The position numbers were made by a program, and so were the translations under genes. The notes under the pieces were generated by a model, which saw only the letters and a list, made by a program, of their open reading frames with translations, was not told where the DNA came from and did no database searches. From assembly GCA_043750035.1 (NCBI GenBank), contig JAYVCI010000133.1, positions 1 through 14,404 of the forward strand: a DNA stretch of 14,404 nt, given 5' to 3'. Position 1 is the first letter of the stretch, and each line of letters begins with the position of its first letter. The stretch comes from CANJUD01 sp043750035 (GTDB lineage: Bacteria; Bacteroidota; Bacteroidia; UKL13-3). Positions 1 through 7,707 of the stretch are shown in pieces.

Positions 1-256
1 TGTTGATGACGGTTGTAACTACCGCATCACTTTTACTCTCCATCAATTCTACCAATCGTTGGCCTGTGGTGGCATTTTCCACAAACATTCCGCATTTACG
101 AAACGTGCCTGTTATCTGGTCATCCAAATCAATACGGTCTGTTACTAAAATTATTTTGGGGTTCCGGATTAGCTTTTCTAATGCAATTGCTTGTGCAAGC
201 ATTACCATTGTCAAAGATTTGCCACTACCTTGAGTATGCCAAACCACACCGCCCAG

Positions 257-294
257 CCTCCCCGGCCCCTCTCCAAAGGAGAGGGGAGTCGGAG
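257..294. repeat. GC-rich palindromic dispersed repeat at the hsdR breakpoint
   Basis: A perfect 9-bp stem (266-274 with 278-286) flanks an AAA loop, inside a GC-rich block that contrasts with the AT-rich surroundings. The motif CTCTCCAAAGGAGAG is, from memory, of a kind found dispersed in Bacteroidota genomes. It sits exactly where homology to HsdR begins, and it is translated in frame into the remnant's N-terminus. Confidence 0.7.
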
Positions 295-331
295 CATTTT
301 TTAATTTTGTGTATATAATTTGCATAAGCCC

Positions 332-349
332 TCCCGATAGCAATCGGGA
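332..349. repeat. Short inverted repeat (TCCCGAT / ATCGGGA)
   Basis: A 7-bp perfect stem (332-338 with 343-349) surrounds a 4-nt loop AGCA. It contributes the first codons (MSRLLSGG) of the open frame that continues into the hsdR remnant. It belongs to the same repeat-rich patch as the palindromes at 257-294 and 367-380. Confidence 0.65.
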
Positions 350-366
350 CATAATTTATCATTTAT

Positions 367-380
367 TCCGCCGCGGCGGA
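367..380. repeat. 14-bp perfect GC palindrome
   Basis: TCCGCCGCGGCGGA is identical to its own reverse complement and is entirely G/C except at the ends, in an otherwise AT-rich gap. It is the third palindromic unit between the hsdR remnant and the flavin reductase gene. No function can be assigned from sequence. Confidence 0.6.
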
Positions 381-388
381 CATCATTC

Positions 389-480
389 TTATTATCTATA
401 TACTTTCGTCTATCGACTTTTGTCTATTATATCTTGCGTTAGCCCATTCATAATTCATCATTTATAATTCTATTGTCTAT
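389..480. repeat. Heptamer-repeat intergenic element C
   Basis: The stretch parses into 7-bp units. On the left these are CTATATA, CTTTCGT, CTATCGA, CTTTTGT, CTATTAT (396-430). On the right they are ATTCATA, ATTCATC, ATTTATA, ATTCTAT, TGTCTAT (446-480). Between the arms the minus strand reads GCTAACGC (443-436), one base different from GCTGACGC in the elements at 1336-1449 and 7716-7788. The right arm includes the stop codon and last codons of the flavin reductase gene (stop 472-470). Together with the palindromes to its left, this accounts for the gene-free stretch 353-469. Confidence 0.6.
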
Positions 481-1330
481 ATAACAACACAGCCCAAGCT
501 TCATTCACTTTTCTTTCTGCTAATAATTGGTGTGCAAGTTCGTGTATTTCTGTTTCGGTTTTTCCTTCAGAAATTTTCCCATTATTATATATATATTCTT
601 CAGTAGGTAATTGTTCCACATTGCCCAATTGACCCAAATCGTTTCCTGTTAATATATTACTCTCTCTTATATCTTTTGGTATTTGATCTACCCCGATTCC
701 TTTGTTGCGGACAGGTTTTTCAATCTCGAACAATGCATCTCCATTTGCACGGCAATACCAGTCGCCACCCATTCTAGAAACTAAATCAATTTTGTGTGGG
801 TCTATCATACTTGTATCACTATATAATACACTTTCATTTACATGCACCAATATCACTTCACATATAATCAAATTACCTGCACCACCTTCTGTACCAAGCG
901 GCAGCACCTGATTTACCTTGCACTCCATTTGCACGGGCGATTCTTTTACCCTGTATGGTTTTATATATTGTGATGTTTCTTTGGTGAACCCCGCTTTAAT
1001 AAATTCATCTTCTCCTTTTGCATATTCGGTACTGGCCAAACTTGTTTGCCACACCATATCATGGTTCACCATATTGATACAAACTTCAGGCACTTCTATA
1101 ATATTTTCTAAAGTATGTTTGGTGGTATTATCCCTCACTCTTCTGGCAGGCGAAAAAACCAAAATTGGGGGATTGCTGCTAAATATATTAAAGAAACTAA
1201 ACGGACTTAAATTGGGTTTCCCTTCCTTATCTATAGTGCTTGCAAAACATATTGGCCTAGGTGCAACAGCTCCTTGCAGTAGGGCTTGCAATTGCATGGG
1301 CGGCATTTGTTTTGGGTCGAATGAAATCAT
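470..1330 (-). CDS. Flavin reductase-like FMN-binding split-barrel protein
   Basis: The 286-residue protein fits the flavin reductase-like family (FMN-binding split barrel). These are cytosolic proteins that bind FMN and reduce flavin or hydroxylate partner substrates using NAD(P)H. The N-terminal signature APRPICFASTIDKEG (about 23-37) with NLSPFSFFNIFSSNPP (40-55) is the usual flavin-contacting segment. A C-terminal SRMGGDWYCR (185-194) matches the family's closing strand. There is no signal peptide or membrane segment, and the substrate cannot be told from sequence. The ATG at 1330 is supported by the family start. The upstream leader is unusual: heptamer repeats begin 5 bp before the ATG, so the ribosome-binding region lies in repeat DNA. 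Its 3' end also lies in a repeat array. It is separated from lspA by 126 bp of repeat, so cotranscription is uncertain. Confidence 0.85.
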   Translation of the reverse strand: MISFDPKQMPPMQLQALLQGAVAPRPICFASTIDKEGKPNLSPFSFFNIFSSNPPILVFSPARRVRDNTTKHTLENIIEVPEVCINMVNHDMVWQTSLASTEYAKGEDEFIKAGFTKETSQYIKPYRVKESPVQMECKVNQVLPLGTEGGAGNLIICEVILVHVNESVLYSDTSMIDPHKIDLVSRMGGDWYCRANGDALFEIEKPVRNKGIGVDQIPKDIRESNILTGNDLGQLGNVEQLPTEEYIYNNGKISEGKTETEIHELAHQLLAERKVNEAWAVLLYRQ

Positions 1331-1335
1331 AAGAA

Positions 1336-1449
1336 TGTACGATGTACGATGTACGATTTTGCTGACGCCTGATTATTATAATGCTTGTGGTTGTGTCTTG
1401 TGACCAACCACTCCCTTTCACAATCGTAAATCGTAAATCGTACATCGTA
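1336..1449. repeat. Heptamer-repeat intergenic element A with GCTGACGCCT core
   Basis: Three exact TGTACGA units (1336-1356) face four AATCGTA/CATCGTA units (1422-1449) in inverted orientation, so the two ends can pair. Between them are GCTGACGCCT (1361-1370, in phase with the 7-bp register) and an internal 7-bp hairpin GTGGTTG/CAACCAC (1387-1393 with 1405-1411). The element fills almost all of the 126-bp gap between lspA (ends 1457) and the flavin reductase start (1330). The 10-bp core recurs exactly at 7755-7764. Confidence 0.75.
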
Positions 1450-1456
1450 AATAAAG

Positions 1457-2107
1457 TTATATATTTTCCTCCACGCTTACTTCTGGAGAATCATTGCTTG
1501 TTTCAACACCATCAGCTATAGCTTTTTCTTCTTTGAAAAATATTTTTTGAAAAACTATGATAGTGATTACACCCAAGCTAATTGCTGAATCTGCTATATT
1601 AAAAATGGGACTGAAAAAGGTAAAGGCTTCGGTTCCCCAAAAAGGAAACCAATCAGGGAAATGGCCGTTGATCATAGGGAAATACAGCATATCAACCACA
1701 TGCCCTTGAAAATAATTTCCATCGTAAGTATTGATATCGGCAAACCAAACACCATAGAATATACTGTCTATTATATTGCCAATAGCACCTGCAATAATTA
1801 AACTGACACATACAATAAACCCCCAATGTTTTTGTTGGGTGATGGTGCGGTATAAATACCAAAACCCGCCAAACACCAGTACAATGCGTAAAAAAGTGAG
1901 TATATATTTTCCTATCTCATTGTTATCGCCGCCAAAGGTTAAGCCAAATGCCATCCCTTCGTTTTCGACAAAATAGAGGCGAAACCAATCGCCCAATATT
2001 TTTACCTCTTCGCCTAAAACAAAATTTGTTTTTATATAAAACTTAAACCACTGGTCGAGCAAAACTACCAGTGCAATCACCGCCAAGGGTATTGCAAACT
2101 TCTTCAT
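1457..2107 (-). CDS. lspA: Lipoprotein signal peptidase (signal peptidase II)
   Basis: LspA is the inner-membrane aspartyl protease that removes the signal peptide from diacylglyceryl-modified prolipoproteins. The protein has 216 residues with hydrophobic segments at about 4-18, 68-87, 96-113 and 167-188. The two catalytic aspartates are visible in GNIIDS (Asp114) and FNIADSAIS (Asp173). The stretch between them (about 59 residues, with FPDWFPFWG) is much longer than in enterobacterial LspA, where the spacing is below 30. From memory, this longer loop is usual in Bacteroidota. A charged tail (191-216) extends into the cytoplasm. The gene starts 7 bp after the DksA-like gene and follows ileS, so it is very probably the last gene of that operon. 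The heptamer element A lies immediately downstream. Confidence 0.95.
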   Translation of the reverse strand: MKKFAIPLAVIALVVLLDQWFKFYIKTNFVLGEEVKILGDWFRLYFVENEGMAFGLTFGGDNNEIGKYILTFLRIVLVFGGFWYLYRTITQQKHWGFIVCVSLIIAGAIGNIIDSIFYGVWFADINTYDGNYFQGHVVDMLYFPMINGHFPDWFPFWGTEAFTFFSPIFNIADSAISLGVITIIVFQKIFFKEEKAIADGVETSNDSPEVSVEENI

Positions 2108-2114
2108 CCCTAAA

Positions 2115-2507
2115 TTATTTGTATTGATTGTTTTTGGCTTCTATGCTTAAAGTAGCATGTGGAACAGCCATCAATCGCTCTTTGGGAATAAGTTTGCCCG
2201 TTACCCTGCATATACCGTAGGTTTTATTTTGGATGCGAATAAGGGCGTTCTCCAAATTCTCAATAAATTTTTTTGCACGCATGGCCATAATCCCGAGTTG
2301 TTCTTTCTCTAAGGTTTTGCTGCCATCATCAATATTGCTATATCCCCCCGCAGTATCATCGGTACCATTGGCATTGGAGTTTTTTAATTGGTCTGAAAGG
2401 CGGGAAAGTTCTATGCGGGCCACCTCTAATTTGCTGTTTATCGCTTCCTTGAATATGTTCAAGTCAGCGTCGCTGTAGCGTCTCATTTCGTTATCGTGGT
2501 TGGTCAT
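2115..2507 (-). CDS. DksA/TraR-family protein with degenerate zinc finger
   Basis: The 130-residue protein has the layout of DksA/TraR factors, which insert a coiled coil into the RNA polymerase secondary channel. A helical N-terminal part (about 12-45 and 65-95) carries acidic residues at the presumed tip (Asp60-Asp61). The C-terminal finger region reads YGICRVTGKLIPKERL (97-112) and VPHATLSIEAK (115-125). In classical DksA four cysteines bind zinc. Here only Cys100 remains, and the equivalents of the other three appear as Thr103, Ser121 and Ala124. This form is, from memory, common in Bacteroidota, where such genes are found next to ileS and lspA. It lies 18 bp downstream of ileS and 7 bp upstream of lspA. 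The family is clear, but an activity on RNA polymerase is inferred, not shown. Confidence 0.85.
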   Translation of the reverse strand: MTNHDNEMRRYSDADLNIFKEAINSKLEVARIELSRLSDQLKNSNANGTDDTAGGYSNIDDGSKTLEKEQLGIMAMRAKKFIENLENALIRIQNKTYGICRVTGKLIPKERLMAVPHATLSIEAKNNQYK

Positions 2508-2525
2508 AATTTCTATTTAGGGTTA

Positions 2526-5500
2526 TTAATTTTTGAAAAGATCTATTCTCACGGCTGTTTTAAAATCTTCCAAATCAACTTCTACTGATTCAGATATTTG
2601 TGTGTTAAATAACAGCTTTTCTGCTAAAATTTCGTTGCAAATATACGCACCATGTTTTTCTACCACTTGTTGCAAAGTATCATTGGGCAGTATGTGGACA
2701 ATTACCCTGTCGGTTACATCGAAGCCTTGGGTTTTTCGCTGATTTTGCAAGCGGTTTACAAGTTCTCTGGCCAGGCCCTCTAATTTTAATTCATCGCTGA
2801 TGTGGATATCTAATGCCACAGTAAGCCTGCCATTGGATGCTACCTGCCAACCTGGAACATCTTCTGAAAGTATTTCTACTTCGTTGATTTGTAATGAATA
2901 AACAGTACCGTCCAAGTTTAAATCGAATGAACCTTGCTGCTCCAGTTGGTTAATTTCTGGTTGCCGCATTGCGGCAATTGCATTGGCTGCAAGTTTCATT
3001 TGGGGACCAAGTTTGGCTCCCAATAATTTAAAATTGGCTTTGATTTTTTTATTGAATTTTAGATTTTCTTCAGTGGCGGTTTGTATAGTTTTCACGTTCA
3101 CTTCGCTGGCTATTAAATCTTTTACCAACTCTAAGTTATTGGCTAACTCATCATTCAATACAGGGATTACCACCCTTTCTAAAGGCTGTCTTACGCGGAT
3201 GTTTGCTTTTTTGCGGATGCTCAATACCAAGCTTGAAACATCTTGTGCCAATTGCATTCTTAGTTCCAAACCTTTATTTATATAATCGTTATTTATACTG
3301 GGGAAATTGGCTAAATGCACTGATTGATTTGGGTTACGACCACTCACATCATTCAAATCTTTGAATAATTTATCAGCGTAAAATGGTGAAATGGGCGACA
3401 TTAAAATAGCTACAGTTTCCAGGCAGGTATATAATGTTTGGTATGCCGCGATTTTGTCTTCTGTATATTCACCTTTCCAGAAACGCCTGCGGCAGAGCCT
3501 CACGTACCAGTTACTCAAATGTTCGGTTACAAAATCATATATTAATCTAGTTGCTTTCGTTGGCTCGTAATCATCCATATTTTTTTGAACATCGGCCACC
3601 AAAGAATTGAGTAGTGATAAAACCCACTGGTCTATCTCAGGGCGTTTGTCCAAAGGCACTTCAGGTTCTGAGTATGTGAAATTATCTATATTGGCATACA
3701 GTGCAAAAAATCCATAAACATTATATAAGGTGCCGAAGAATTTGCGTTGCACTTCTTCCACCCCATCGGTATCAAATTTTAAATTATCCCAGGGGTCGCC
3801 ATTGAACATCATATACCAACGCAGGGCATCAATACCGTATTTGTCCATCAATATAAATGGGTCCTCTACATTGCCTTTGCTCTTACTCATTTTCTCGCCT
3901 TTTTTGTCGAGCACCAATCCGTTTGATATTACATTTTTGTAGGCAACACCAGTAATTTTATCGGTTGGCAAGTCAAAGGTTTTTAACTCATCGATTAAAC
4001 TGTCCTTAATCATGGTGCTAATCGCATGGAGGGTAAAGAACCAACCTCGTGTTTGATCTACTCCTTCAGCAATAAAATTTGCTGGGTATGATTCAACAAA
4101 TTTCTCTCGATTCTCAAAAGGGTAATGCCATTGGGCATAAGGCATGGCACCGCTGTCGAACCATACATCAATAAGGTCAGCTTCACGAAAGTATATCTTC
4201 CCGTGACCATGTTTATCATTTTTGTATATTATAACTTCATCAACAAAAGGGCGATGTAAGTCTATTTTATCAAGATTAATTTTATTGAGCGGGTGTAATA
4301 TCTCGGGTACAATAGTTGGGAAACAGAGTTGTGACAGTTCTACAAAAAAAGCCATATCAGATTTTTCTTTTTGACCCGCAACAAACTGAATTGTGTTGTA
4401 AACTAAATCTGACTTTTCTGTTTCAGCCTTAATGTGCTCTTTTAATAGATTTTTTGCTGAAGCATCTCCTGTAACAATCTTCTTTCTAAAATATTCAAAC
4501 TTTTCACCAACATGATAACCTATTTCTCTTAATTCTTTTATTGAACCAATACAAATTTCATCTGAAATAACCTGGTCAGAAGACAATTGATAACCATAGC
4601 TTCTCCAAATTGGCAAAGGTGTTCCCCAATATCTGGAACGTGATAAATTCCAATCCTGCAAATTTTCCAACCAGTTTCCAAAACGTCCTTCACCGGTAGA
4701 TTTTGGTTTCCAATTAATTGTTTTATTCAAGCGAATCATATCATCTTTCTTCGCAGTAGTTTTTATAAACCAACTGTCCAAAGGATAATATAATATAGGT
4801 TTATCGGTACGCCAACAATGCGGATAAGTATGCTCATATTTTTCTATTTTGAATGCTTTCCCCTCCAATTTCAATTTTAATGTGAGAAGTTCATCAACAC
4901 TAAGGTGATTATCTAGTTTAGGAATAATATCTTTCAATCTCTCCCTTTGTTCCCTTAGTTCTTCTTCTTTCTCTTCATCACCCAGATAGGCGTCTTTGAC
5001 ATATTTTCCAATATATTCTTTTCTGTTCACCCCACTTAGGTTTGTTATTTCAATATATTTACCTTCTAATGGAATAAGAGGGTCTTTTACTTCTTCTGTA
5101 AATCGGCCTTGTTTATCTACCAATGTTAAAGACCCAATACCATTTTGTTTGGCCACCCGAAAGTCATCTGCCCCAAAACTAGGAGCTATGTGTACTATTC
5201 CTGTCCCATCTTCAGTAGTTACGAAGTCCCCTAAGATTATTTTAAATGCGTCTCCATCTGTAGGTTTTGCGTATGATAATAATTGTTCATAACGCAAGCC
5301 TTCAAGTTCTGAACCTTTTAATTCAGCCAAAATTGCCCAATTAGAATATTTAGATGGTTTATCATAGGCTAAACTAAATCCCCCAGGAACAAGCTCCTTT
5401 GATTTATCCCCATCTTGAAAAAAGTTCCGAAATAGATTCTTTGCTATAATAACAGTGATAGGATTTTCAGTATATTGATTAATGGTCCTAACTATTAAAT

Positions 5501-6368
5501 AGTCAATAGATTTCCCAACTGCTAATGCTGTGTTTGATGGCAGAGTCCATGGTGTTGTAGTCCAAGCCAGAAAGTATATTTCATTTTCATCAAACGCTGC
5601 AATTTTTTGTTCTACCACTTCGCGAAAGCCGATAGGAGTGATTCCCATCATTTTTGGATACAATTCCTTTCCAAGCTCTTCAATTGTTTTTATTAACTTA
5701 TTTGATAGATCTGTTTTAGTCAGCTTAAACATAGCCACAGCAGTCGTATCCTTCACATCCTTATAAGTACCGGGTTGGTTCAACTCGTGGCTGCTCAAAC
5801 CCGTACCTGCTGCGGGACTATAGGGTTGTATGGTATAGCCTTTATATATAAGTCCTTTATCATATAACATCTTTAATAAATGCCACAGACTTTCTATATA
5901 ATTGTTTTCGTAAGTAATATAAGGATGGTCCAAATCGACCCAATAGCCCATGCGTTCGGTAAGGTTGTCCCAAACTTCTTTGTAACGCATTACTGTTGCA
6001 CGACATTCTTTATTATAATCGGCAATACTAATTTTTTTGCCGATATCTTCTTTGGTAATTCCCAGTTCTTTTTCTACCTGCAACTCAACGGGGAGTCCGT
6101 GTGTATCCCAACCGCCTTTGCGATCTACTTTGTAGCCTTGTAAAGTTTTATATCTGCAAAAGGTATCCTTTACTGCACGAGCCATTACATGGTGTATGCC
6201 CGGCATGCCATTGGCCGAGGGAGGTCCTTCGTAAAAAATAAAATCTTCGTTATTGTTTCTGTTCTCTACTGACTTTTTAAAAATCCCCTGTTCTTTCCAG
6301 AATGTCAGTATTTCTTGCTCAAATTTAGGAAAATCTATTTTGTCGTATTCACTGTATTTTTTGCCCAT
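2526..6368 (-). CDS. ileS: Isoleucyl-tRNA synthetase
   Basis: IleRS charges tRNA-Ile with isoleucine and edits mischarged valine. Class I landmarks are in order: the HIGH-equivalent PPSANGMPGIHHVMAR (49-64), GWDTHGLPVE (86-95), the CP1 editing segments WTTTPWTLPSNTALAVG (269-285) and GTGIVHIAPSFGADDF (388-403), NLSRSRYWGTPLPIW (574-588), DVWFDSGAMPYAQWHYPFE (734-752), EGVDQTRGWFFTLHAI (768-783) and KMSKSKGNVEDPF (826-838). The anticodon-binding domain follows (LSNWYVRLCRRRFW). At 1280 residues it is longer than the roughly 1130-1150 usual for Bacteroidota. Extra sequence is visible at about 215-262, 612-700 and 788-808. The catalytic motifs are intact, so it should be functional. It starts 35 bp after the small secreted-protein gene, with a GGAG 12 nt before the ATG, and leads the probable ileS / DksA-like / lspA operon. 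No T-box or tRNA-like leader is visible upstream. Confidence 0.97.
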   Translation of the reverse strand: MGKKYSEYDKIDFPKFEQEILTFWKEQGIFKKSVENRNNNEDFIFYEGPPSANGMPGIHHVMARAVKDTFCRYKTLQGYKVDRKGGWDTHGLPVELQVEKELGITKEDIGKKISIADYNKECRATVMRYKEVWDNLTERMGYWVDLDHPYITYENNYIESLWHLLKMLYDKGLIYKGYTIQPYSPAAGTGLSSHELNQPGTYKDVKDTTAVAMFKLTKTDLSNKLIKTIEELGKELYPKMMGITPIGFREVVEQKIAAFDENEIYFLAWTTTPWTLPSNTALAVGKSIDYLIVRTINQYTENPITVIIAKNLFRNFFQDGDKSKELVPGGFSLAYDKPSKYSNWAILAELKGSELEGLRYEQLLSYAKPTDGDAFKIILGDFVTTEDGTGIVHIAPSFGADDFRVAKQNGIGSLTLVDKQGRFTEEVKDPLIPLEGKYIEITNLSGVNRKEYIGKYVKDAYLGDEEKEEELREQRERLKDIIPKLDNHLSVDELLTLKLKLEGKAFKIEKYEHTYPHCWRTDKPILYYPLDSWFIKTTAKKDDMIRLNKTINWKPKSTGEGRFGNWLENLQDWNLSRSRYWGTPLPIWRSYGYQLSSDQVISDEICIGSIKELREIGYHVGEKFEYFRKKIVTGDASAKNLLKEHIKAETEKSDLVYNTIQFVAGQKEKSDMAFFVELSQLCFPTIVPEILHPLNKINLDKIDLHRPFVDEVIIYKNDKHGHGKIYFREADLIDVWFDSGAMPYAQWHYPFENREKFVESYPANFIAEGVDQTRGWFFTLHAISTMIKDSLIDELKTFDLPTDKITGVAYKNVISNGLVLDKKGEKMSKSKGNVEDPFILMDKYGIDALRWYMMFNGDPWDNLKFDTDGVEEVQRKFFGTLYNVYGFFALYANIDNFTYSEPEVPLDKRPEIDQWVLSLLNSLVADVQKNMDDYEPTKATRLIYDFVTEHLSNWYVRLCRRRFWKGEYTEDKIAAYQTLYTCLETVAILMSPISPFYADKLFKDLNDVSGRNPNQSVHLANFPSINNDYINKGLELRMQLAQDVSSLVLSIRKKANIRVRQPLERVVIPVLNDELANNLELVKDLIASEVNVKTIQTATEENLKFNKKIKANFKLLGAKLGPQMKLAANAIAAMRQPEINQLEQQGSFDLNLDGTVYSLQINEVEILSEDVPGWQVASNGRLTVALDIHISDELKLEGLARELVNRLQNQRKTQGFDVTDRVIVHILPNDTLQQVVEKHGAYICNEILAEKLLFNTQISESVEVDLEDFKTAVRIDLFKN

Positions 6369-6403
6369 CAGTTATTTTTCTCCGCAATCAATTATATATA
6401 GTT

Positions 6404-6865
6404 TTAATAGTAAAAAAGTTGGTAGCTACCCACATCTCGCTGTTTGTTGCTTTCGTCTTCAATCATAATCTCGCCAATTGAAACCACACTGCCTGGTCGC
6501 CCCTCCTTAAAGGTTGATAGCAGTGGGTCTTCCATCCATTTGTTCAATGATTTCATGGTAGTGTTCAGTCCACTTTCGTTGCTAAACACGAGGTTAAATT
6601 TAAGTACACGATAGTCTTTTAACTCGCCTTTAAAATTAACACGGAATACGCGTACAAAATAGTATTCGCTGGGTAGGGGCAATTTTATTTTGGCTGAGTC
6701 GAACACATGGATTGTGTCTTTTTTATTACCCACAATCTCAACAATATATTTGTGGTAAATGCTCTGCCCAGATATGCCCATCATGGTATCGGCTGTTTCT
6801 TTTTGTGCATGGGCAAAAAAGCCACAGCATAAGATTGTAATAGTTAAGATTAATTGTTTACACAT
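6404..6865 (-). CDS. Small secreted protein of unknown function
   Basis: The frame is open from 6946, but I place the start at the ATG 6865-6863. From there the protein begins MCKQLILTITILCCGFFAHAQ, a clean type I signal peptide with cleavage near AHA/Q, and an A-rich leader precedes it. The longer start would put 27 non-hydrophobic residues before the signal and overlap tatD by 11 bp. The mature part (about 132 residues) is rich in beta-type segments, for example HKYIVEIVG, EYYFVRVFRVNFKGEL and VLKFNLVFSNES. It has no Cys, no T9SS tail and no lipobox of normal form (the CC in the signal lacks small residues at -1). I do not recognise a family. It is probably periplasmic, lies between tatD and ileS, and may be cotranscribed with either. 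Confidence 0.7.
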   Translation of the reverse strand: MCKQLILTITILCCGFFAHAQKETADTMMGISGQSIYHKYIVEIVGNKKDTIHVFDSAKIKLPLPSEYYFVRVFRVNFKGELKDYRVLKFNLVFSNESGLNTTMKSLNKWMEDPLLSTFKEGRPGSVVSIGEIMIEDESNKQRDVGSYQLFYY

Positions 6866-6905
6866 AATGGTTCTTGTTTTTTTTGAATTTGAAACCCGCA
6901 GTTGG

Positions 6906-6913
6906 CAAAAATA
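6906..6913 (-). promoter_or_regulatory. Possible -7 promoter element for the small secreted-protein gene
   Basis: The minus strand reads TATTTTTG, a full match to the Bacteroidota -7 consensus TAnnTTTG, 40 bp before the preferred ATG at 6865. No convincing TTTG -33 box sits about 19 bp upstream, so this rests on a single short match in AT-rich DNA. Confidence 0.25.
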
Positions 6914-6935
6914 AAACCGTTTTGGCGAATTAGCA

Positions 6936-7703
6936 CTAACAACCAAATATTTCTATGGAATTTGTTGTGGTTGCTGCTGCAATTTCCGCCAAAGTGATGC
7001 TATATATATCGGCTAATATTTTGGCAGTTTCAATTAAGTATATCGTATCGTTACGCTTGCCACGATAGGGCACAGGGGCTAAATAAGGAGAATCGGTTTC
7101 GATGACTATATGCTTCAAATCTATATGCTTTAAAGTTTCCCGCAAATCGGTATTTTTATAAGTGACCACCCCGCCAATGCCAAGCATAAAACCCATTTCA
7201 ATCACCTCATTGGCCTGATTAAGCGAACCACCAAAGCAGTGAAACACGCCTTTCAACCCTGATATTTTTTCTTTTTGCAACAATTCGATTGTTAAGCCAA
7301 TTGCTTCACGACAATGGATAGAAACGGCATGGTTATTTGCCGCAGCCCATTTGCACTGGGTAATAAATGCATCGGTTTGAATAGCTTGGGTGGTTTTGTC
7401 CCAGTGCAAATCAATTCCTATTTCGCCCACCGCTATATAATTGCCCGTTTGATATTCTTTGTATATAATATCCAATACTTCTTTATAGTTTTCTTTCACC
7501 TCGCAGGGGTGCAGGCCCATCATGGGTTTCATCATATCGGGATATTTGGCCGTAAGAGATTTTAATTGCTCGATACTTTCCAAATCCACATTGGGCAATA
7601 ATATCCTTTTAATCCCCGCTTCTTGGGCTTTGGCAACTACTTCATCAATATCGGTATCGAACTGGGTGGAATATAAATGTGAATGGGTATCGGTAAAAAT
7701 CAT
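6936..7703 (-). CDS. tatD: TatD family metal-dependent hydrolase / DNase
   Basis: TatD proteins are cytosolic amidohydrolase-fold enzymes with metal-dependent 3'-5' exonuclease activity, linked in bacteria to DNA repair. The 255-residue length is normal. Expected metal ligands are all visible: DTHSHL (His7, His9), AVGEIGID (Glu94), SIHCRE (His130), VFHCFGG (His155) and ETDSPYLAP (Asp204), plus the family's GLHP (63-66) and PYRGKRND (212-219). The ATG at 7703 places DTHSHL at residues 5-10 as usual for the family. A Bacteroidota-type promoter lies directly before the start and leaves almost no leader. The gene follows the adhesin cluster on the same strand but is separated from it by heptamer element B, and probably has its own promoter. 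The next gene downstream (small secreted protein) begins 70 bp after its stop. Confidence 0.95.
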   Translation of the reverse strand: MIFTDTHSHLYSTQFDTDIDEVVAKAQEAGIKRILLPNVDLESIEQLKSLTAKYPDMMKPMMGLHPCEVKENYKEVLDIIYKEYQTGNYIAVGEIGIDLHWDKTTQAIQTDAFITQCKWAAANNHAVSIHCREAIGLTIELLQKEKISGLKGVFHCFGGSLNQANEVIEMGFMLGIGGVVTYKNTDLRETLKHIDLKHIVIETDSPYLAPVPYRGKRNDTIYLIETAKILADIYSITLAEIAAATTTNSIEIFGC

Positions 7704-7707
7704 GGTA

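Larger units (their letters stand above)
1..352 (-). pseudogene. hsdR: 5'-truncated type I restriction enzyme R subunit (HsdR) remnant, runs off left edge
   Basis: The minus frame is open from an ATG at 352-350 to the window edge. From about 253 leftward it encodes a clear HsdR motor start: GGVVWHTQGSGKS (Walker A, codons 34-46) followed by LVTDRIDLDDQITGTF (motif Ia region). In HsdR this motor powers DNA translocation before cleavage. A normal HsdR has roughly 250-300 residues, including the PD-(D/E)XK nuclease, before Walker A. Here only 37 codons precede the Trp of the motif, an in-frame stop lies just upstream at 358-356, and the first 33 codons come from repeat DNA (residues APTPLSFGEGPGRL are the translation of the 257-294 palindrome). 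The neighbouring sequence to the right is repeats and then a flavin reductase gene, so the missing N-terminus is not nearby. I read it as a decayed, rearranged hsdR. The 3' part lies outside the window, so its state is unknown. Confidence 0.8.

Noticed and set aside
918..1403. Plus-strand open frame of 161 codons opposite the flavin reductase gene
   Set aside because: It lies antisense to a well-supported family member, has no recognisable domain, and ends in repeat DNA.
1257..1445. Minus-strand open frame overlapping the flavin reductase start and heptamer element A
   Set aside because: Most of it is translated repeat sequence. Its start lies in the repeat and its end overlaps a real gene in another frame.
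1336..1449. Possible CRISPR-like array
   Set aside because: Units are 7 bp, directly abutting, without spacers, and arranged as inverted arms. This is not CRISPR architecture.
1555..1930. Long spacing between the two catalytic aspartates of LspA as a novelty
   Set aside because: From memory this loop with FPDWFPFWG is normal for Bacteroidota LspA.
6866..6946. Longer start for the small secreted protein, overlapping the tatD stop
   Set aside because: It would place 27 mostly polar residues before a good signal peptide. The ATG at 6865 is preferred.
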